From an uncultured Victivallales bacterium (GTDB lineage Bacteria > Verrucomicrobiota > Lentisphaeria > Oligosphaerales > JAFGRS01), in the NCBI GenBank assembly GCA_903837355.1, contig CAILUI010000008.1:1-33400 (forward strand): DNA of 33,400 nucleotides. The letters are read 5' to 3'. This document shows, piece by piece, positions 1 to 8,680 of the stretch (the first letter of the stretch is position 1; the number at the start of each line of letters is the position of its first letter). The position numbers and the translations under genes are program-made. The notes under the pieces are model-generated. The model worked only from the letters and a program-made list of their open reading frames with translations. It made no database searches and had not been told where the DNA came from.

Positions 1-123
1 GATCTGGACTGCCTGCCCGGTAGGTTCGGTGCTGATCGCCATAGTGACAAGCACCATAGCAGGCAACCACAAAATATCCAGAACTACAATGCAACTTATT
101 CTACTGCAGTATATTCCATATTA
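1..123. other. AT-rich window edge without a supported gene
   Basis: This stretch is much richer in A and T than the rest of the window, especially about 65-130. It lies downstream of the minus-strand NamZ-like gene. A short minus-strand reading frame beginning with ATG near position 60 stays open to the window edge, but it has no ribosome binding site and no recognisable product. The plus strand also has one open frame here, again without recognisable content. It may be the promoter region of a gene beyond the left edge. I cannot assign it. Confidence 0.3.
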
Positions 124-1245
124 TTATAAAACCACCCTGGCATAGAGCAGATCCGGGGCCAGGTTGGCGGTAAAGGCAGCAGCCTGCGGCGCGGCGGCGG
201 CGAGGAAGGCCTCGGTGGAGAGCTCCAGAAGGCGCGTCACGGTCCACTCGCCGCCCTCCAGCCAGCGCCCGAACCCCGCTTTGAGCTCGAACTGGTCGGG
301 GTGCATCTCGGCGAGGGCCTTGAGCAGGGTCAGTTGGGTGCGCAGGGGGTCGACCTGGCGCTCGTCCTGGACCATCAGATGGACCCCGGCACAGACCTGG
401 CCCTGGTACTTATTGAAGGCGGGTTGGAAGTAGACCTCACGCCAGACCAGGCCGGGCAGCGCGGCGGCGTTGAGCCGGTCGGCCAGTGCGGCGGAGCGGA
501 CGAAGGGCGCACCGATGTACTCGAAGGGCTTGCAGCAGCCACGACCCTCGGAGAGGTTGGTGTGCTGGATGATGCCGGTGCAGGAGTAGCAGACCGCGGA
601 GTCCACAAACGGGAGGTTGGGCGAGGGCGGGATCCAGGGCAGTCCGGTCTCGCGCCAGGTCATGGCGCGGTTCCAGCCCTGGACGGGCAGCACATCGTAG
701 CAGACGGGCAGGTTCCGGTGCCGCACCAGCCAGCGCCCGAGTTCGCCGAGGGTGAAGCCGTGGATGACCGGGATGGGCTCCGGAAAGAACTGCGTCCACA
801 GCGGTCCGCGGTTGCCGAGATAGGCGAGCGGGGCGGGGCGGTCGAGAACGATGACGTCCGTGCCGGTTTCCGCCGCCGCGATGAGGGTGGCGGCGAGGGT
901 CTGCTGGTAGGTGTAGGCGCGGTTGGAGACATCCTGGGCGTGGAAGACGATGACGTCGAGGTCGTTAAACACGGCGCGCGGGAAGGTGTGCCCGGTGCCG
1001 CCATAGAAGCTGTAGACCGGGATGCCGGTGCGCTCGTCGGTATAGGTATCGAAGAGGGCGCCGTCCTGCAGATCGCCACGCAGGCCATGCTCGAGGGCGA
1101 GCATGGCCTTGACCGTGGCCCGCGGCACCAGGACATCATTGAGGGCCCCGAGGCCGGGCAGCCAGCCGGCGGGAGTGGCGATGACCCCGACCGCGCGGCC
1201 ACGCAGCGCCCGGACGAGCCCCTCGACGTCGAACTGTACAGCCAT
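124..1245 (-). CDS. NamZ/DUF1343-family protein (exo-beta-N-acetylmuramidase-like)
   Basis: A 373-residue protein of the DUF1343 family, whose characterised member NamZ removes N-acetylmuramic acid from the non-reducing end of peptidoglycan fragments. Family landmarks are visible in order: LEHGLRG at residues 51-57, QDVSNRAYTY at 104-113, a GLPWIPPSPN block, and a TNLSEGRG block followed by PFEYIGAP. The start is placed at the ATG preceded by GGAGG; the open frame extends further upstream but only with low-complexity sequence. Many family members are exported, but no signal peptide is visible here, so the protein may act on imported muropeptides in the cytoplasm. It is the last gene downstream of the sodium-pump operon, 119 bases after the previous gene. 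Family assignment is firm; substrate and location are inferred. Confidence 0.85.
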   Translation of the reverse strand: MAVQFDVEGLVRALRGRAVGVIATPAGWLPGLGALNDVLVPRATVKAMLALEHGLRGDLQDGALFDTYTDERTGIPVYSFYGGTGHTFPRAVFNDLDVIVFHAQDVSNRAYTYQQTLAATLIAAAETGTDVIVLDRPAPLAYLGNRGPLWTQFFPEPIPVIHGFTLGELGRWLVRHRNLPVCYDVLPVQGWNRAMTWRETGLPWIPPSPNLPFVDSAVCYSCTGIIQHTNLSEGRGCCKPFEYIGAPFVRSAALADRLNAAALPGLVWREVYFQPAFNKYQGQVCAGVHLMVQDERQVDPLRTQLTLLKALAEMHPDQFELKAGFGRWLEGGEWTVTRLLELSTEAFLAAAAPQAAAFTANLAPDLLYARVVL

Positions 1246-1364
1246 AGGAACCTCCATGCGGCCGACTGCGCTTGCCTGCTGGGTCCACTCCATTCTGGAG
1301 TAGGGGCAGCTCTCCAAAGCTGGCCCCAGGCGGCAGGTCTGGAGAGCCGCCGCGACCTCGCCGT

Positions 1365-2051
1365 CTAGGCGCTGGCGCCTTTGCCCTTCTGGCGGTTGCG
1401 GCAGCGTTGCAGGTGGTCCACCACCCGGTCGACGCACTCGATGAGGTGTTTGCGCATGGTCTTGAGCAGTTGGTGCAGGCGGCGGTGTTCGTGGATGAGC
1501 AGTTCGAGTTCGCGCAGGGCCAGGTTGAGGCTGGCCAGGCTGCGTTTGGCGAAGGCGATGCTGGCGGCGGGCTGTTCGTAGGTGCCATCATCGATGCTGT
1601 AGGCCAGGTTGGCCAGGGAGCGACCGAGGTGGTAGAGGACCTTCAGGCCGCGCTCACGGGCCTCTCGCGGCAGGATGGCGGCATAGACGTTGCACCAGCC
1701 GACGGCATTCTGCCGCAGTGCAATGAAGACCGGGTCGGTCTCGTAGTAGAGGGTCTGCTCCTGCTCCGTGGGTTCGCCGGACTCGCCGGGTTCCAGATCG
1801 TTGTCCCCATCGTGCCACTGGCCCGAGCTGTCATCTTCGGGCCAGTCGGCGAGGTCGTCATCGGCCCCGGAGTCCATATCCAGCATGGCGGGATCGAACT
1901 CGGGGCCCATGTGCTTGGCGATGAGCTCGTCGCCGCTGGGGAGATCGGAGAAGCGTTTGAGGAGCTGGAAGTAGCGCTCCGCCATCGTGTCGCTCTCGCG
2001 CAGCGCCTCTTCCCAGTCGAATTCGGTCCAGTTTTCGTTGGGTTGTCGCAT
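1365..2051 (-). CDS. uncharacterised acidic/helical protein of the decarboxylase operon
   Basis: A 228-residue protein I do not recognise. Residues 1-60 are mixed and helical. Residues about 62-100 are strongly acidic (runs of D and E with GESGEP). Residues about 107-222 look like several amphipathic helices, rich in leucine, arginine and histidine, consistent with a helical bundle. There is no signal peptide or membrane segment. It starts only 3 bases after the stop of the beta-subunit gene, so it is very probably co-transcribed and translationally linked with the decarboxylase. That suggests an accessory, assembly or regulatory role for the pump, but nothing in the sequence proves this. Confidence 0.75.
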   Translation of the reverse strand: MRQPNENWTEFDWEEALRESDTMAERYFQLLKRFSDLPSGDELIAKHMGPEFDPAMLDMDSGADDDLADWPEDDSSGQWHDGDNDLEPGESGEPTEQEQTLYYETDPVFIALRQNAVGWCNVYAAILPREARERGLKVLYHLGRSLANLAYSIDDGTYEQPAASIAFAKRSLASLNLALRELELLIHEHRRLHQLLKTMRKHLIECVDRVVDHLQRCRNRQKGKGASA

Positions 2052-2054
2052 GGG

Positions 2055-3344
2055 TCAGCCGCCGAAGATGGCCAGGATGATGCCCGCCGCGACGACGGAG
2101 CCGATCTGGCCGGCGACGTTGGCGCCCAGGGCATGCATCAGCAGGAAGTTGTGCGGATCCGCCTCGAGCCCCAGTCGGTTCGAGACGCGGGCGGCCATGG
2201 GGAAGGCGGAGACGCCGGCCGAGCCGATCAGCGGGTTGACCGGGTTCTCCCGGCAGAAGAGGTTCATCAACTTGGCGAAGAGGACGCCGCCGGCGGTGCC
2301 CAGCGCAAAGGCGAGCAGGCCGAGGACGATGATGCCCAGCGTGGTCATCTGCATAAAGCGTTCGACCGACATCTGCATGCCTACCCCCAGCCCGAGGAAG
2401 ATGGTCGCCGTATTCATCACCTCATTCTGCAGAGCCTTGGTAATGCGCTCCACGCAGCCGGATTCCTTGACGAAATTACCGAAGGCGAAACAGCCCATGA
2501 GCGGCACCGCGGCCGGGAGCAGCAGGATGCACATGGCCAGCACGAGCAGCGGGAAGATGGCCTTCTCGAGCTTGCTGACCGGGCGCACCTGGCGCATGCG
2601 GATGCGGCGTTCCGCGGGCGTGGTCAGGAGCTTCATGATGGGGGGCTGGATGAGGGGTACCAGCGCCATGTAGGAGTAGGCCGCGACGGCGATCGATCCC
2701 ATCAGATGCGGCGCGAACTTCGAAGCGACGTAGATGGAGGTGGGGCCGTCGGCGCCGCCGATGATTGCGATCGAGCAGGCTTCCTTGATGTTGAAGTGGA
2801 GTCCGGGGATGAGGTTCAGCGCCACCACACCCAGCAGGGTCCCGAAGACGCCGAACTGCGCCGCGGCGCCGAGGATGGCGGTGCGTGGACTGGCCAGCAG
2901 CGGCCCGAAGTCAGCCAGCGCCCCGATTCCCATGAAGACGACCAGCGGCAGGAACTCGTTGGCGATCCCGTAGGTGTAGATGAGGCCGAGCAGGCCGTGC
3001 TCGCTGCCCATGCCCGCGAAGGGCACATTGACCAGGACGGTGCCGAAGCCGATCGGCACCAGCAGCAGGGGCTCGAAGCCCTTGCCGGCACCCAGGTAGA
3101 TCAGCACCCCGCCGATAGCGATCATGGCGAGGCGCTTCCACCCGTCGCCGGTCGCGAAGTCGTAGATCCCGGTGTTCCTGACTACGCTCAGCAGGCACTG
3201 ACTCACCGAGATCTGGTCGGGGGCGGCTTGGCTGGCAGCCGCCTGGCTGGCCTCCGCGGCTCCGGCCGCAGACACCAACAGAACCAGCGCCGCGACCACG
3301 ATGCCCGACCAGAGCCAGGGGTGCAACCGGCTGTGCCTGCTCAT
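2055..3344 (-). CDS. oadB: Na+-translocating decarboxylase beta subunit (OadB/GcdB family)
   Basis: A 429-residue membrane protein of the OadB/GcdB/MmdB family, the subunit that decarboxylates carboxybiotin and couples this to Na+ export across the inner membrane. Many hydrophobic segments are visible. Family landmarks include GGADGPTSIY with the conserved aspartate at residue 199, and NPLIGSAGVSAFPMAARV near the C terminus. Compared with classical beta subunits there is an extra N-terminal hydrophobic segment of about 30 residues plus an Ala/Gln-rich linker before the usual start, possibly a cleaved signal or additional membrane helix. Its ATG overlaps the TGA of the alpha-subunit gene (ATGA), a sign of translational coupling. 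The exact substrate of the complex depends on the alpha subunit. Confidence 0.93.
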   Translation of the reverse strand: MSRHSRLHPWLWSGIVVAALVLLVSAAGAAEASQAAASQAAPDQISVSQCLLSVVRNTGIYDFATGDGWKRLAMIAIGGVLIYLGAGKGFEPLLLVPIGFGTVLVNVPFAGMGSEHGLLGLIYTYGIANEFLPLVVFMGIGALADFGPLLASPRTAILGAAAQFGVFGTLLGVVALNLIPGLHFNIKEACSIAIIGGADGPTSIYVASKFAPHLMGSIAVAAYSYMALVPLIQPPIMKLLTTPAERRIRMRQVRPVSKLEKAIFPLLVLAMCILLLPAAVPLMGCFAFGNFVKESGCVERITKALQNEVMNTATIFLGLGVGMQMSVERFMQMTTLGIIVLGLLAFALGTAGGVLFAKLMNLFCRENPVNPLIGSAGVSAFPMAARVSNRLGLEADPHNFLLMHALGANVAGQIGSVVAAGIILAIFGG

Positions 3345-5179
3345 CCCACACGCTCCTGAGTGCTGATCTCGGCCAGCACGGTATCGCCTTCGACCGTATC
3401 GCCGGCCTTGGCCCGGTAGCGAATCCTGCCGCTGTCTGCGGCCTTGATCTCGACCTGCATCTTCATGGCTTCCATGATCACGATCGGGTCACCTGCCGCG
3501 ACGCGCTGGCCTTCCTCGCAGAGCAGTCGGACGATACTGCCCGGCATCGGCGCCAGCACGGTATGCGCCACGCCCGTGGGCGCCGCGGCGGCCACGGGCG
3601 GGACGGCCCCGGCGGCAGCTTTGACGCGGACGGTGTAGGTGACCCCGTCCACGGTGAGCGCCAGCGTACCGGCGGCCCGGTCTGGCACGCTGCGGACGGT
3701 GTAGTCCTTGTCGCCCACGGTGACGGCGTACGAACCCTGGCCCCCGCCAACGGTCGGGCGGGGGGCGACCGCGGGCGGGGCGACCGCGGCGACCGCTGGC
3801 GCGGCGGGGGCAGCCGCGAAAGTCACCGGGCCCTTGGCGCGAGTGCCGAAGAACTTCACCGCGACCTGCGGGAACATGGCGTAGGTGAGCACGTCGTCGG
3901 GCGACACGGTGGCCACGCCCAGCGCCGTCTTCAGGTCCTGCTCGAGCTTAGGGAGTTCGTTGACGAGCAGGTCGGCTGGGCGTCCGCTGATGGGCGCCGT
4001 TAGGTTGAGCTGCTTCAACGCCTTGGCGAGCAGATTCGGGTTGACGCTGGCCGGCGTGCGGCCGTAGTTGCCGACGAGGAGGTCGCAGGATTCGCTGGTG
4101 AGCTTCTCGTAACGGCCGAAGATGACGTTGAAAACGGCCTGGGTACCGACGATCTGCGACGTCGGCGTGACCAGGGGTGGGTAGCCGAAATCCTGCTGCA
4201 CCACCGCGATCTCGGCGAGTACAGCGTCGAGCTGGCCGGACTGTTTCATGTCCTTGAGTTGGCTCTCGAGATTGGACAGCATGCCGCCCGGGACCTGGGA
4301 CACGAGGATGCGGGTATCGGCGCCGCTGAAGGACGACTCGAAGGCGCTGTACTTGCGGCGCACCTCCCGGAAGTAGGCCGCGATCTCGACCAGGAGTTTC
4401 AGATCGAGGCCGGGGTCGCAGGGTGTGCCGCGCAGGATCTCGACCAGGGTCTCGGTGGGGGAGTGACTGGTGCCCATGGCCAACGATGAGATCGTGGTGT
4501 CGAGCAGCTCCGCCCCGGCCTCGGTGGCCTTGACCAGAGTGGCCACGGACATACCGGTCGTGGCGTGCGAGTGGACCTGGATGGGCAGCCCGGTGGCCTG
4601 GCGCAGAGCCTGCACCAGCGCAAACGCGGCGTAGGGTTTGAGCAGACCGGCCATATCCTTGATGCACAGCGAATCCGCGCCCATCTCGCGCAGTTCGCGC
4701 GCGAGTCCGACGTAGAGGTCGAGGGTGTGTACCGGCGTCACGGCGTAGCTGATCGCGGCCTGGGCGTGCTTGCCGGCCCGCTTCACGGCGCGCATGCTGG
4801 TTTGCAGGTTGCGCGGATCATTCAGCGCGTCGAACACCCGGAAGACGTCGACGCCGCTGTGTGCGGCGCGCGCGACGAAGGACTCGACCACATCGTCGGC
4901 GTAGTGCCGGTAGCCGAGCAGGTTCTGCCCGCGCAGGAGCATCTGCATGGGCGTCTTCGGCATGGCGGCTTTGAGCTTCCGAATGCGTTCCCAGGGGTCC
5001 TCGTTAAGGTAGCGCAGGCAGGAGTCGAACGTCGCTCCACCCCAGGTCTCGAGGGACCAGAAGCCGGCGCGATCAAGGAGCGCCGCCACGGGCAGCATAT
5101 CGGCCGTGACCATACGGGTCGCGAACAGTGACTGATGCGCGTCGCGGAGCGCCAATTCAGTAATCTGCACTCGGGCCAC
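3341..5179 (-). CDS. oadA: oxaloacetate decarboxylase-type alpha subunit (carboxyltransferase plus biotin carrier)
   Basis: A 612-residue fusion of a carboxyltransferase TIM barrel (about 1-270), a PYC/OADA conserved domain (about 290-460), an Ala/Pro-rich linker and a C-terminal biotinyl domain with EAMKMQ (biotinylated lysine at residue 573). Metal and catalytic residues of the family are visible: D13 in LRDAHQSL, K174 in IKDMAGLL, and H203/H205 in VHSHATTG. It transfers CO2 from a keto acid, most likely oxaloacetate, to biotin. Translation begins at a GTG with GAGGAGG five bases upstream. It lies 20 bases after the gamma gene and overlaps the beta gene by four bases. A methylmalonyl-CoA or other carboxyltransferase role cannot be excluded, but the OadGAB arrangement favours oxaloacetate/pyruvate. 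Confidence 0.93.
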   Translation of the reverse strand: MARVQITELALRDAHQSLFATRMVTADMLPVAALLDRAGFWSLETWGGATFDSCLRYLNEDPWERIRKLKAAMPKTPMQMLLRGQNLLGYRHYADDVVESFVARAAHSGVDVFRVFDALNDPRNLQTSMRAVKRAGKHAQAAISYAVTPVHTLDLYVGLARELREMGADSLCIKDMAGLLKPYAAFALVQALRQATGLPIQVHSHATTGMSVATLVKATEAGAELLDTTISSLAMGTSHSPTETLVEILRGTPCDPGLDLKLLVEIAAYFREVRRKYSAFESSFSGADTRILVSQVPGGMLSNLESQLKDMKQSGQLDAVLAEIAVVQQDFGYPPLVTPTSQIVGTQAVFNVIFGRYEKLTSESCDLLVGNYGRTPASVNPNLLAKALKQLNLTAPISGRPADLLVNELPKLEQDLKTALGVATVSPDDVLTYAMFPQVAVKFFGTRAKGPVTFAAAPAAPAVAAVAPPAVAPRPTVGGGQGSYAVTVGDKDYTVRSVPDRAAGTLALTVDGVTYTVRVKAAAGAVPPVAAAAPTGVAHTVLAPMPGSIVRLLCEEGQRVAAGDPIVIMEAMKMQVEIKAADSGRIRYRAKAGDTVEGDTVLAEISTQERVG

Positions 5180-5199
5180 GGTTGCCTCCTCGGGGATCG

Positions 5200-5421
5200 T
5201 TACCCGCCGTTCGTCTCGTGCTCGGCCAGCGCGACGGCGATCACCGCCGCCAGCCGCTGCGGTTCAGGCGCCGCGGCGGCCCGAGCGCTGGGCGGCCGCG
5301 CCTCATAGCGCCGGATGAGCCGGGCCGTCGCGACGATGCCGCCGATGACGACGAGTAGGAACAGGAACACGAGCGTCATACCGACACTCATGATCGTCAA
5401 TGCCTGGGTGAGCAACTCCAT
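5200..5421 (-). CDS. oadG: decarboxylase gamma subunit (OadG-like)
   Basis: A 73-residue protein with one N-terminal membrane segment (about residues 4-36), a short basic stretch (RLIRRYEARPP), an Ala/Pro linker and a C-terminal helix ending in EHETNGG. This is the size and layout of OadG, which anchors the alpha subunit to the membrane beta subunit and helps assemble the complex. The start at MELLTQ is chosen because GGAG lies seven bases upstream and the membrane helix begins immediately; an upstream in-frame start adds eight residues. It is the first gene of the operon, 64 bases from a good promoter -10 element. Assignment rests on architecture and position, since gamma subunits are poorly conserved in sequence. 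Confidence 0.85.
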   Translation of the reverse strand: MELLTQALTIMSVGMTLVFLFLLVVIGGIVATARLIRRYEARPPSARAAAAPEPQRLAAVIAVALAEHETNGG

Positions 5422-5484
5422 GACTCGGCTCCGGCAGACCACCACGACAGACGGGGAACTGGACTCTCGCAGTCAGGGGCCGAC

Positions 5485-5513
5485 AATATAACTATGGCCA
5501 CCCGCTGAATCAA
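5485..5513 (-). promoter_or_regulatory. promoter of the oadG-oadA-oadB operon
   Basis: Read on the minus strand there is TTGATT, a 17-base spacer, then TATATT. The predicted start point is about 55-60 bases upstream of the oadG ATG. It is divergent from the promoter at 5560-5588, and the two do not share elements. Confidence 0.6.
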
Positions 5514-5559
5514 CTGCATGGCGCACCCGTGCGCCCGTCAGGCCGGAAGCCGGTCCGAT

Positions 5560-5588
5560 TCGACAAGGGTCCAAGTCACCTGTATAGT
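5560..5588 (+). promoter_or_regulatory. promoter of the small basic protein gene and ppdK
   Basis: TCGACA, a 17-base spacer, then TATAGT. Each hexamer matches the sigma-70 consensus at five of six positions, one of the best in the window. The predicted start point is about 5595, giving a leader of about 58 bases before the small basic protein. Confidence 0.65.
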
Positions 5589-5652
5589 GTGGCGCTTTCC
5601 TATCCCGGCGTGCCGGCGTGCCGCCAAGTTCTTAGTTCGGAGACAAATCGCG

Positions 5653-5751
5653 ATGAGCCAGCAACACAGCAAGGTCGTGAAACGTGCTCGCCGGAAGCGT
5701 TACCTGGATCGGGTCAGGGCCAGGGTTCGGGTGGCGCGCCGGAAGGCGTAG
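5653..5751 (+). CDS. 32-residue highly basic protein
   Basis: A tiny open frame with ATG, GGAG eleven bases upstream and a strong promoter about 65 bases upstream. The product has ten arginines, four lysines and one histidine in 32 residues and only one acidic residue; it starts MSQQHSKVVKR and ends VARRKA. The composition suggests binding to RNA, ribosome or DNA. I have the impression of similar short MS(K/Q)QH-type proteins in PVC-group genomes, but that is memory, not evidence from this window. The gene lies 82 bases upstream of ppdK and probably shares its transcript. An in-frame upstream ATG would add 45 residues, but it lies upstream of the promoter. Function unknown. Confidence 0.65.
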   Translation: MSQQHSKVVKRARRKRYLDRVRARVRVARRKA

Positions 5752-5833
5752 AGCCGTCTTGGGGCCGGTCGGCGTTGAGGAGAACTGCTGCACGTGCGGC
5801 AGCGGTTGGTATTCCGTTCAAGGAGGTCATCTG

Positions 5834-8560
5834 ATGGGCGGTCAGAAGTACGTTTACGTTTTCAGTGCCGCGGCGGCCGACGGTGGCGCTGCACAGAAGA
5901 ACCTGTTGGGCGGCAAGGGCGCCAACCTGGCAGAGATGTGCCTGCTGGGCATCCCGGTGCCGGCCGGTTTCACCATTTCGACGGAGTGTTGTACCGCCTA
6001 CTATGCGGGTGGTTGCACGCTTCCCGCCGAGCTTAACACGCAGGTGCCGGCGGCCCTCAAGGGGGTCGAGGCGGTGATGGGCATGAAGTATGGCGATGCC
6101 GAGAATCCGCTGCTGGTATCCTGCCGTTCCGGAGCGCGCAAGTCGATGCCCGGAATGATGGACACGGTATTGAACGTGGGTTTGTCGCCGGCGACGATTC
6201 CCGGCATGATCAGGAAGACGAACAACCCGCGCTTTGTGTGGGACTCCTATCGCCGGCTGATCATGATGTACGCCGACGTCGTCATGGAGAAGGCTGAGGG
6301 GTTGGAGCCGTCCGAGGGGAAGGGCATCCGCAAGATTATGGACGAAGTGCTGGACGCCTACAAGCACAAGCGCGGCTGCAAATCTGACACCGAGCTCAGC
6401 GCCGACGATCTCAAAGCCTTGGCTGACGATTTCAAGGGTCTGGTACTGAAGCACCTTGGCAAGCCTTTCCCGGACGACCCCATGCAGCAGTTGTGGGGCG
6501 GCATCGCGGCCGTGTTCAAGAGCTGGAACGGCAAGAAGGCCATTTCGTATCGCCGCATTGAGGGCATCCCGGACGAGTGGGGCACGGCGGTGAACGTGCA
6601 GGCGATGGTCTTCGGTAACATGGGCGAAACCTCGGCTACCGGCGTGGCCTTCACCCGCGATCCGGCAACCGGCGACAACAAGTTCTACGGTGAGTGGCTG
6701 GTGAACGCGCAGGGCGAGGACGTGGTGGCCGGCATCCGCACACCGAGCCCGCTCAACGACGACACCAAGAACGAGCAGAACCGGCACCTGCGCAGCATGC
6801 AGGAAGCGATGCCCGCGACCTATGCGCAGCTCGACGGCATCCGCACCAAGCTGGAAACGCACTTCACCGATATGCTGGACATCGAGTTCACCATCCAGGA
6901 TATGAAGCTCTGGATGCTGCAGTGCCGCGTCGGCAAGCGTACCGGGACGGCGGCGCTGAACATGGCCATGGATATGCTGGCCGAGAAGCTGATCAACGAA
7001 AAGACCGCGGTGATGCGTGTTGAGCCGGTGCAGCTTGACGAGTTGCTGCACCCGATCGTGGATCCGAAGGCTGAGAAGACCGCCCAGCCGATCGTCAAAG
7101 GTTTGCCGGCCGGCCCGGGCGCGGCCTGTGGTGGCATCGTCTTCACGGCGGAGGACGCCGTGGCCCAGACCCGCGCGGGCAAGAAGGTCATCCTGCTGCG
7201 CGAGGAGACGAATCCCGAGGATGTGGAAGGCATGCGGGCGGCGGTGGGCATTCTGACTGCCCGCGGCGGCATGACCTCGCACGCGGCGCTGGTAGCGCGC
7301 GGCTGGGGCAAGTGCTGCATCGTCGGCGCTGGCGGGCTGCATGTCGACGCCAAGGCCAAGAAGGCCAAGATTGCCGGGTCGAACCTCGTTCTCAGCGAGG
7401 GCGATGTGGTCACCATGAACGGCAGCAAGGGCTACGTCTACGTGGGGCCCATGCCGATGATGGACGCCACCGAGAACCCACGCTTCCAGCAGTTCATGAC
7501 CATGGCCGACTCCTTCCGCAAGATGGGCGTGCGCACCAATGCCGACACCCCGGCGGATGCGAAGATTGCCCGCGCCTACGGCGCCGAAGGTATCGGCCTC
7601 TTCCGCACCGAGCACATGTTCTACGGCGAAGGGGCGGACCAGCCCCTGTTCTTCCTGCGCAAGATGATCCTCTCCAACACCGCGGCCGAGCGCACGGCGG
7701 CGCTGGCCGAGCTCTACCCGTTCGTCAAGAAGGACATCAAGGCGACGATGGAGGCCATGGAGGGGCTGCCGGTCACCTTCCGCCTGCTGGACCCGCCCCT
7801 GCACGAGTTCGTCCCGCAGGGCAAGGAGAAGCAGGCCGAGCTGGCGAAGGCACTGGGCATCGAGCCCGCCGAGGTCGCCAAGCGCGGTGAGGCCCTGCAC
7901 GAGTCCAACCCGATGATGGGTCACCGTGGCGTGCGTCTGGGCGTGACCTACCCGGAAGTGACCGACATGCAGGTGCGCGCCATCTTCGAGGCTGCGGCCG
8001 AGCTCATCAAGGCTGGCAAGCATGTCCACCCGGAGATCATGGTGCCTGTGACCTGCGATGTCTCGGAACTGGACATCACGAAGAAGAGCGTGGACCGCAT
8101 CCATGCCGAGACCCTGAAGGCCTGCGGTCTGGCAACGCTCGAGTACAAGTACGGGACCATGATCGAGATCCCGCGGGCGGCGCTGCTTTCCGACCGCATG
8201 GCGAAGAGCAGTCAGTTCTTCAGTTTCGGCACCAACGATCTGACCCAGATGACCTTCGGTTTCAGCCGTGACGACATCGGCGGCTTCATGAACGACTATC
8301 TGGACAAGAAGCTGTTGGCGGCGGACCCCTTCCAGACCATCGATCAGGACGGTGTCGGCCAGCTCATCAAGATGTCGGTCGAGAAGGGCCGGGCGACGCG
8401 TCCGGACCTGAAGGTTGGCATCTGCGGCGAGCAGGGCGGCGATCCGGCCTCGGTCGAGTTCTGCTACAAGACGGGCCTGAACTATGTCAGTTGCTCGCCG
8501 TACCGCGTGCCGATCGCGCGCTTGGCGGCGGCGCAGGCGTCCATCCGCGGCGCCCGTTGA
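5834..8560 (+). CDS. ppdK: pyruvate, phosphate dikinase
   Basis: A 908-residue enzyme of full family length that interconverts pyruvate + ATP + Pi and PEP + AMP + PPi. The N-terminal nucleotide-binding part starts with YVYVFSAAAADGG and LLGGKGANLAEM. The phosphohistidine domain contains GGMTSHAALVARGWGK with the catalytic histidine at residue 483. The C-terminal PEP/pyruvate barrel carries GLFRTEHMF, SFGTNDLTQMTFGFSRDD and GICGEQGG with the catalytic cysteine at residue 864. The start is fixed by AGGAGG seven bases upstream of the ATG. The gene ends before a strong terminator. Together with the divergent oxaloacetate decarboxylase operon it manages the PEP-pyruvate-oxaloacetate node, probably PPi-linked glycolysis or gluconeogenesis. 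No truncation or missing key residue is visible. Confidence 0.97.
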   Translation: MGGQKYVYVFSAAAADGGAAQKNLLGGKGANLAEMCLLGIPVPAGFTISTECCTAYYAGGCTLPAELNTQVPAALKGVEAVMGMKYGDAENPLLVSCRSGARKSMPGMMDTVLNVGLSPATIPGMIRKTNNPRFVWDSYRRLIMMYADVVMEKAEGLEPSEGKGIRKIMDEVLDAYKHKRGCKSDTELSADDLKALADDFKGLVLKHLGKPFPDDPMQQLWGGIAAVFKSWNGKKAISYRRIEGIPDEWGTAVNVQAMVFGNMGETSATGVAFTRDPATGDNKFYGEWLVNAQGEDVVAGIRTPSPLNDDTKNEQNRHLRSMQEAMPATYAQLDGIRTKLETHFTDMLDIEFTIQDMKLWMLQCRVGKRTGTAALNMAMDMLAEKLINEKTAVMRVEPVQLDELLHPIVDPKAEKTAQPIVKGLPAGPGAACGGIVFTAEDAVAQTRAGKKVILLREETNPEDVEGMRAAVGILTARGGMTSHAALVARGWGKCCIVGAGGLHVDAKAKKAKIAGSNLVLSEGDVVTMNGSKGYVYVGPMPMMDATENPRFQQFMTMADSFRKMGVRTNADTPADAKIARAYGAEGIGLFRTEHMFYGEGADQPLFFLRKMILSNTAAERTAALAELYPFVKKDIKATMEAMEGLPVTFRLLDPPLHEFVPQGKEKQAELAKALGIEPAEVAKRGEALHESNPMMGHRGVRLGVTYPEVTDMQVRAIFEAAAELIKAGKHVHPEIMVPVTCDVSELDITKKSVDRIHAETLKACGLATLEYKYGTMIEIPRAALLSDRMAKSSQFFSFGTNDLTQMTFGFSRDDIGGFMNDYLDKKLLAADPFQTIDQDGVGQLIKMSVEKGRATRPDLKVGICGEQGGDPASVEFCYKTGLNYVSCSPYRVPIARLAAAQASIRGAR

Positions 8561-8628
8561 CGGTAACCGCGGTCCGGAAGCGGCGCCTGCCCGGCGCCCG
8601 CCGGACCGCCCGCTTCGCGAGTGATCTT

Positions 8629-8670
8629 GCGGCGCACGGCCTGGCAGCAGGCCGTGCGCCGCGTTCTTTT
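8629..8670 (+). terminator. Rho-independent terminator after ppdK
   Basis: A perfect 13-base-pair stem (8631-8643 with 8648-8660), extendable by two further pairs, a four-base loop GCAG, then a T-rich run ending TTCTTTT. It lies 68 bases after the ppdK stop and just before the end of the convergent kinase gene. The minus-strand side has no T-run, so it serves mainly ppdK. Confidence 0.85.
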
Positions 8671-8680
8671 GGCGCTGGCC

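Noticed and set aside
1272..3359. Long plus-strand open frame opposite oadB and the acidic protein
   Set aside because: The minus-strand genes have family motifs, ribosome sites and operon structure; the plus-strand frame has none.
5714..8104. Long minus-strand open frame antisense to ppdK
   Set aside because: ppdK is unmistakable on the plus strand. The antisense translation is rich in His, Arg and Ala without domains.
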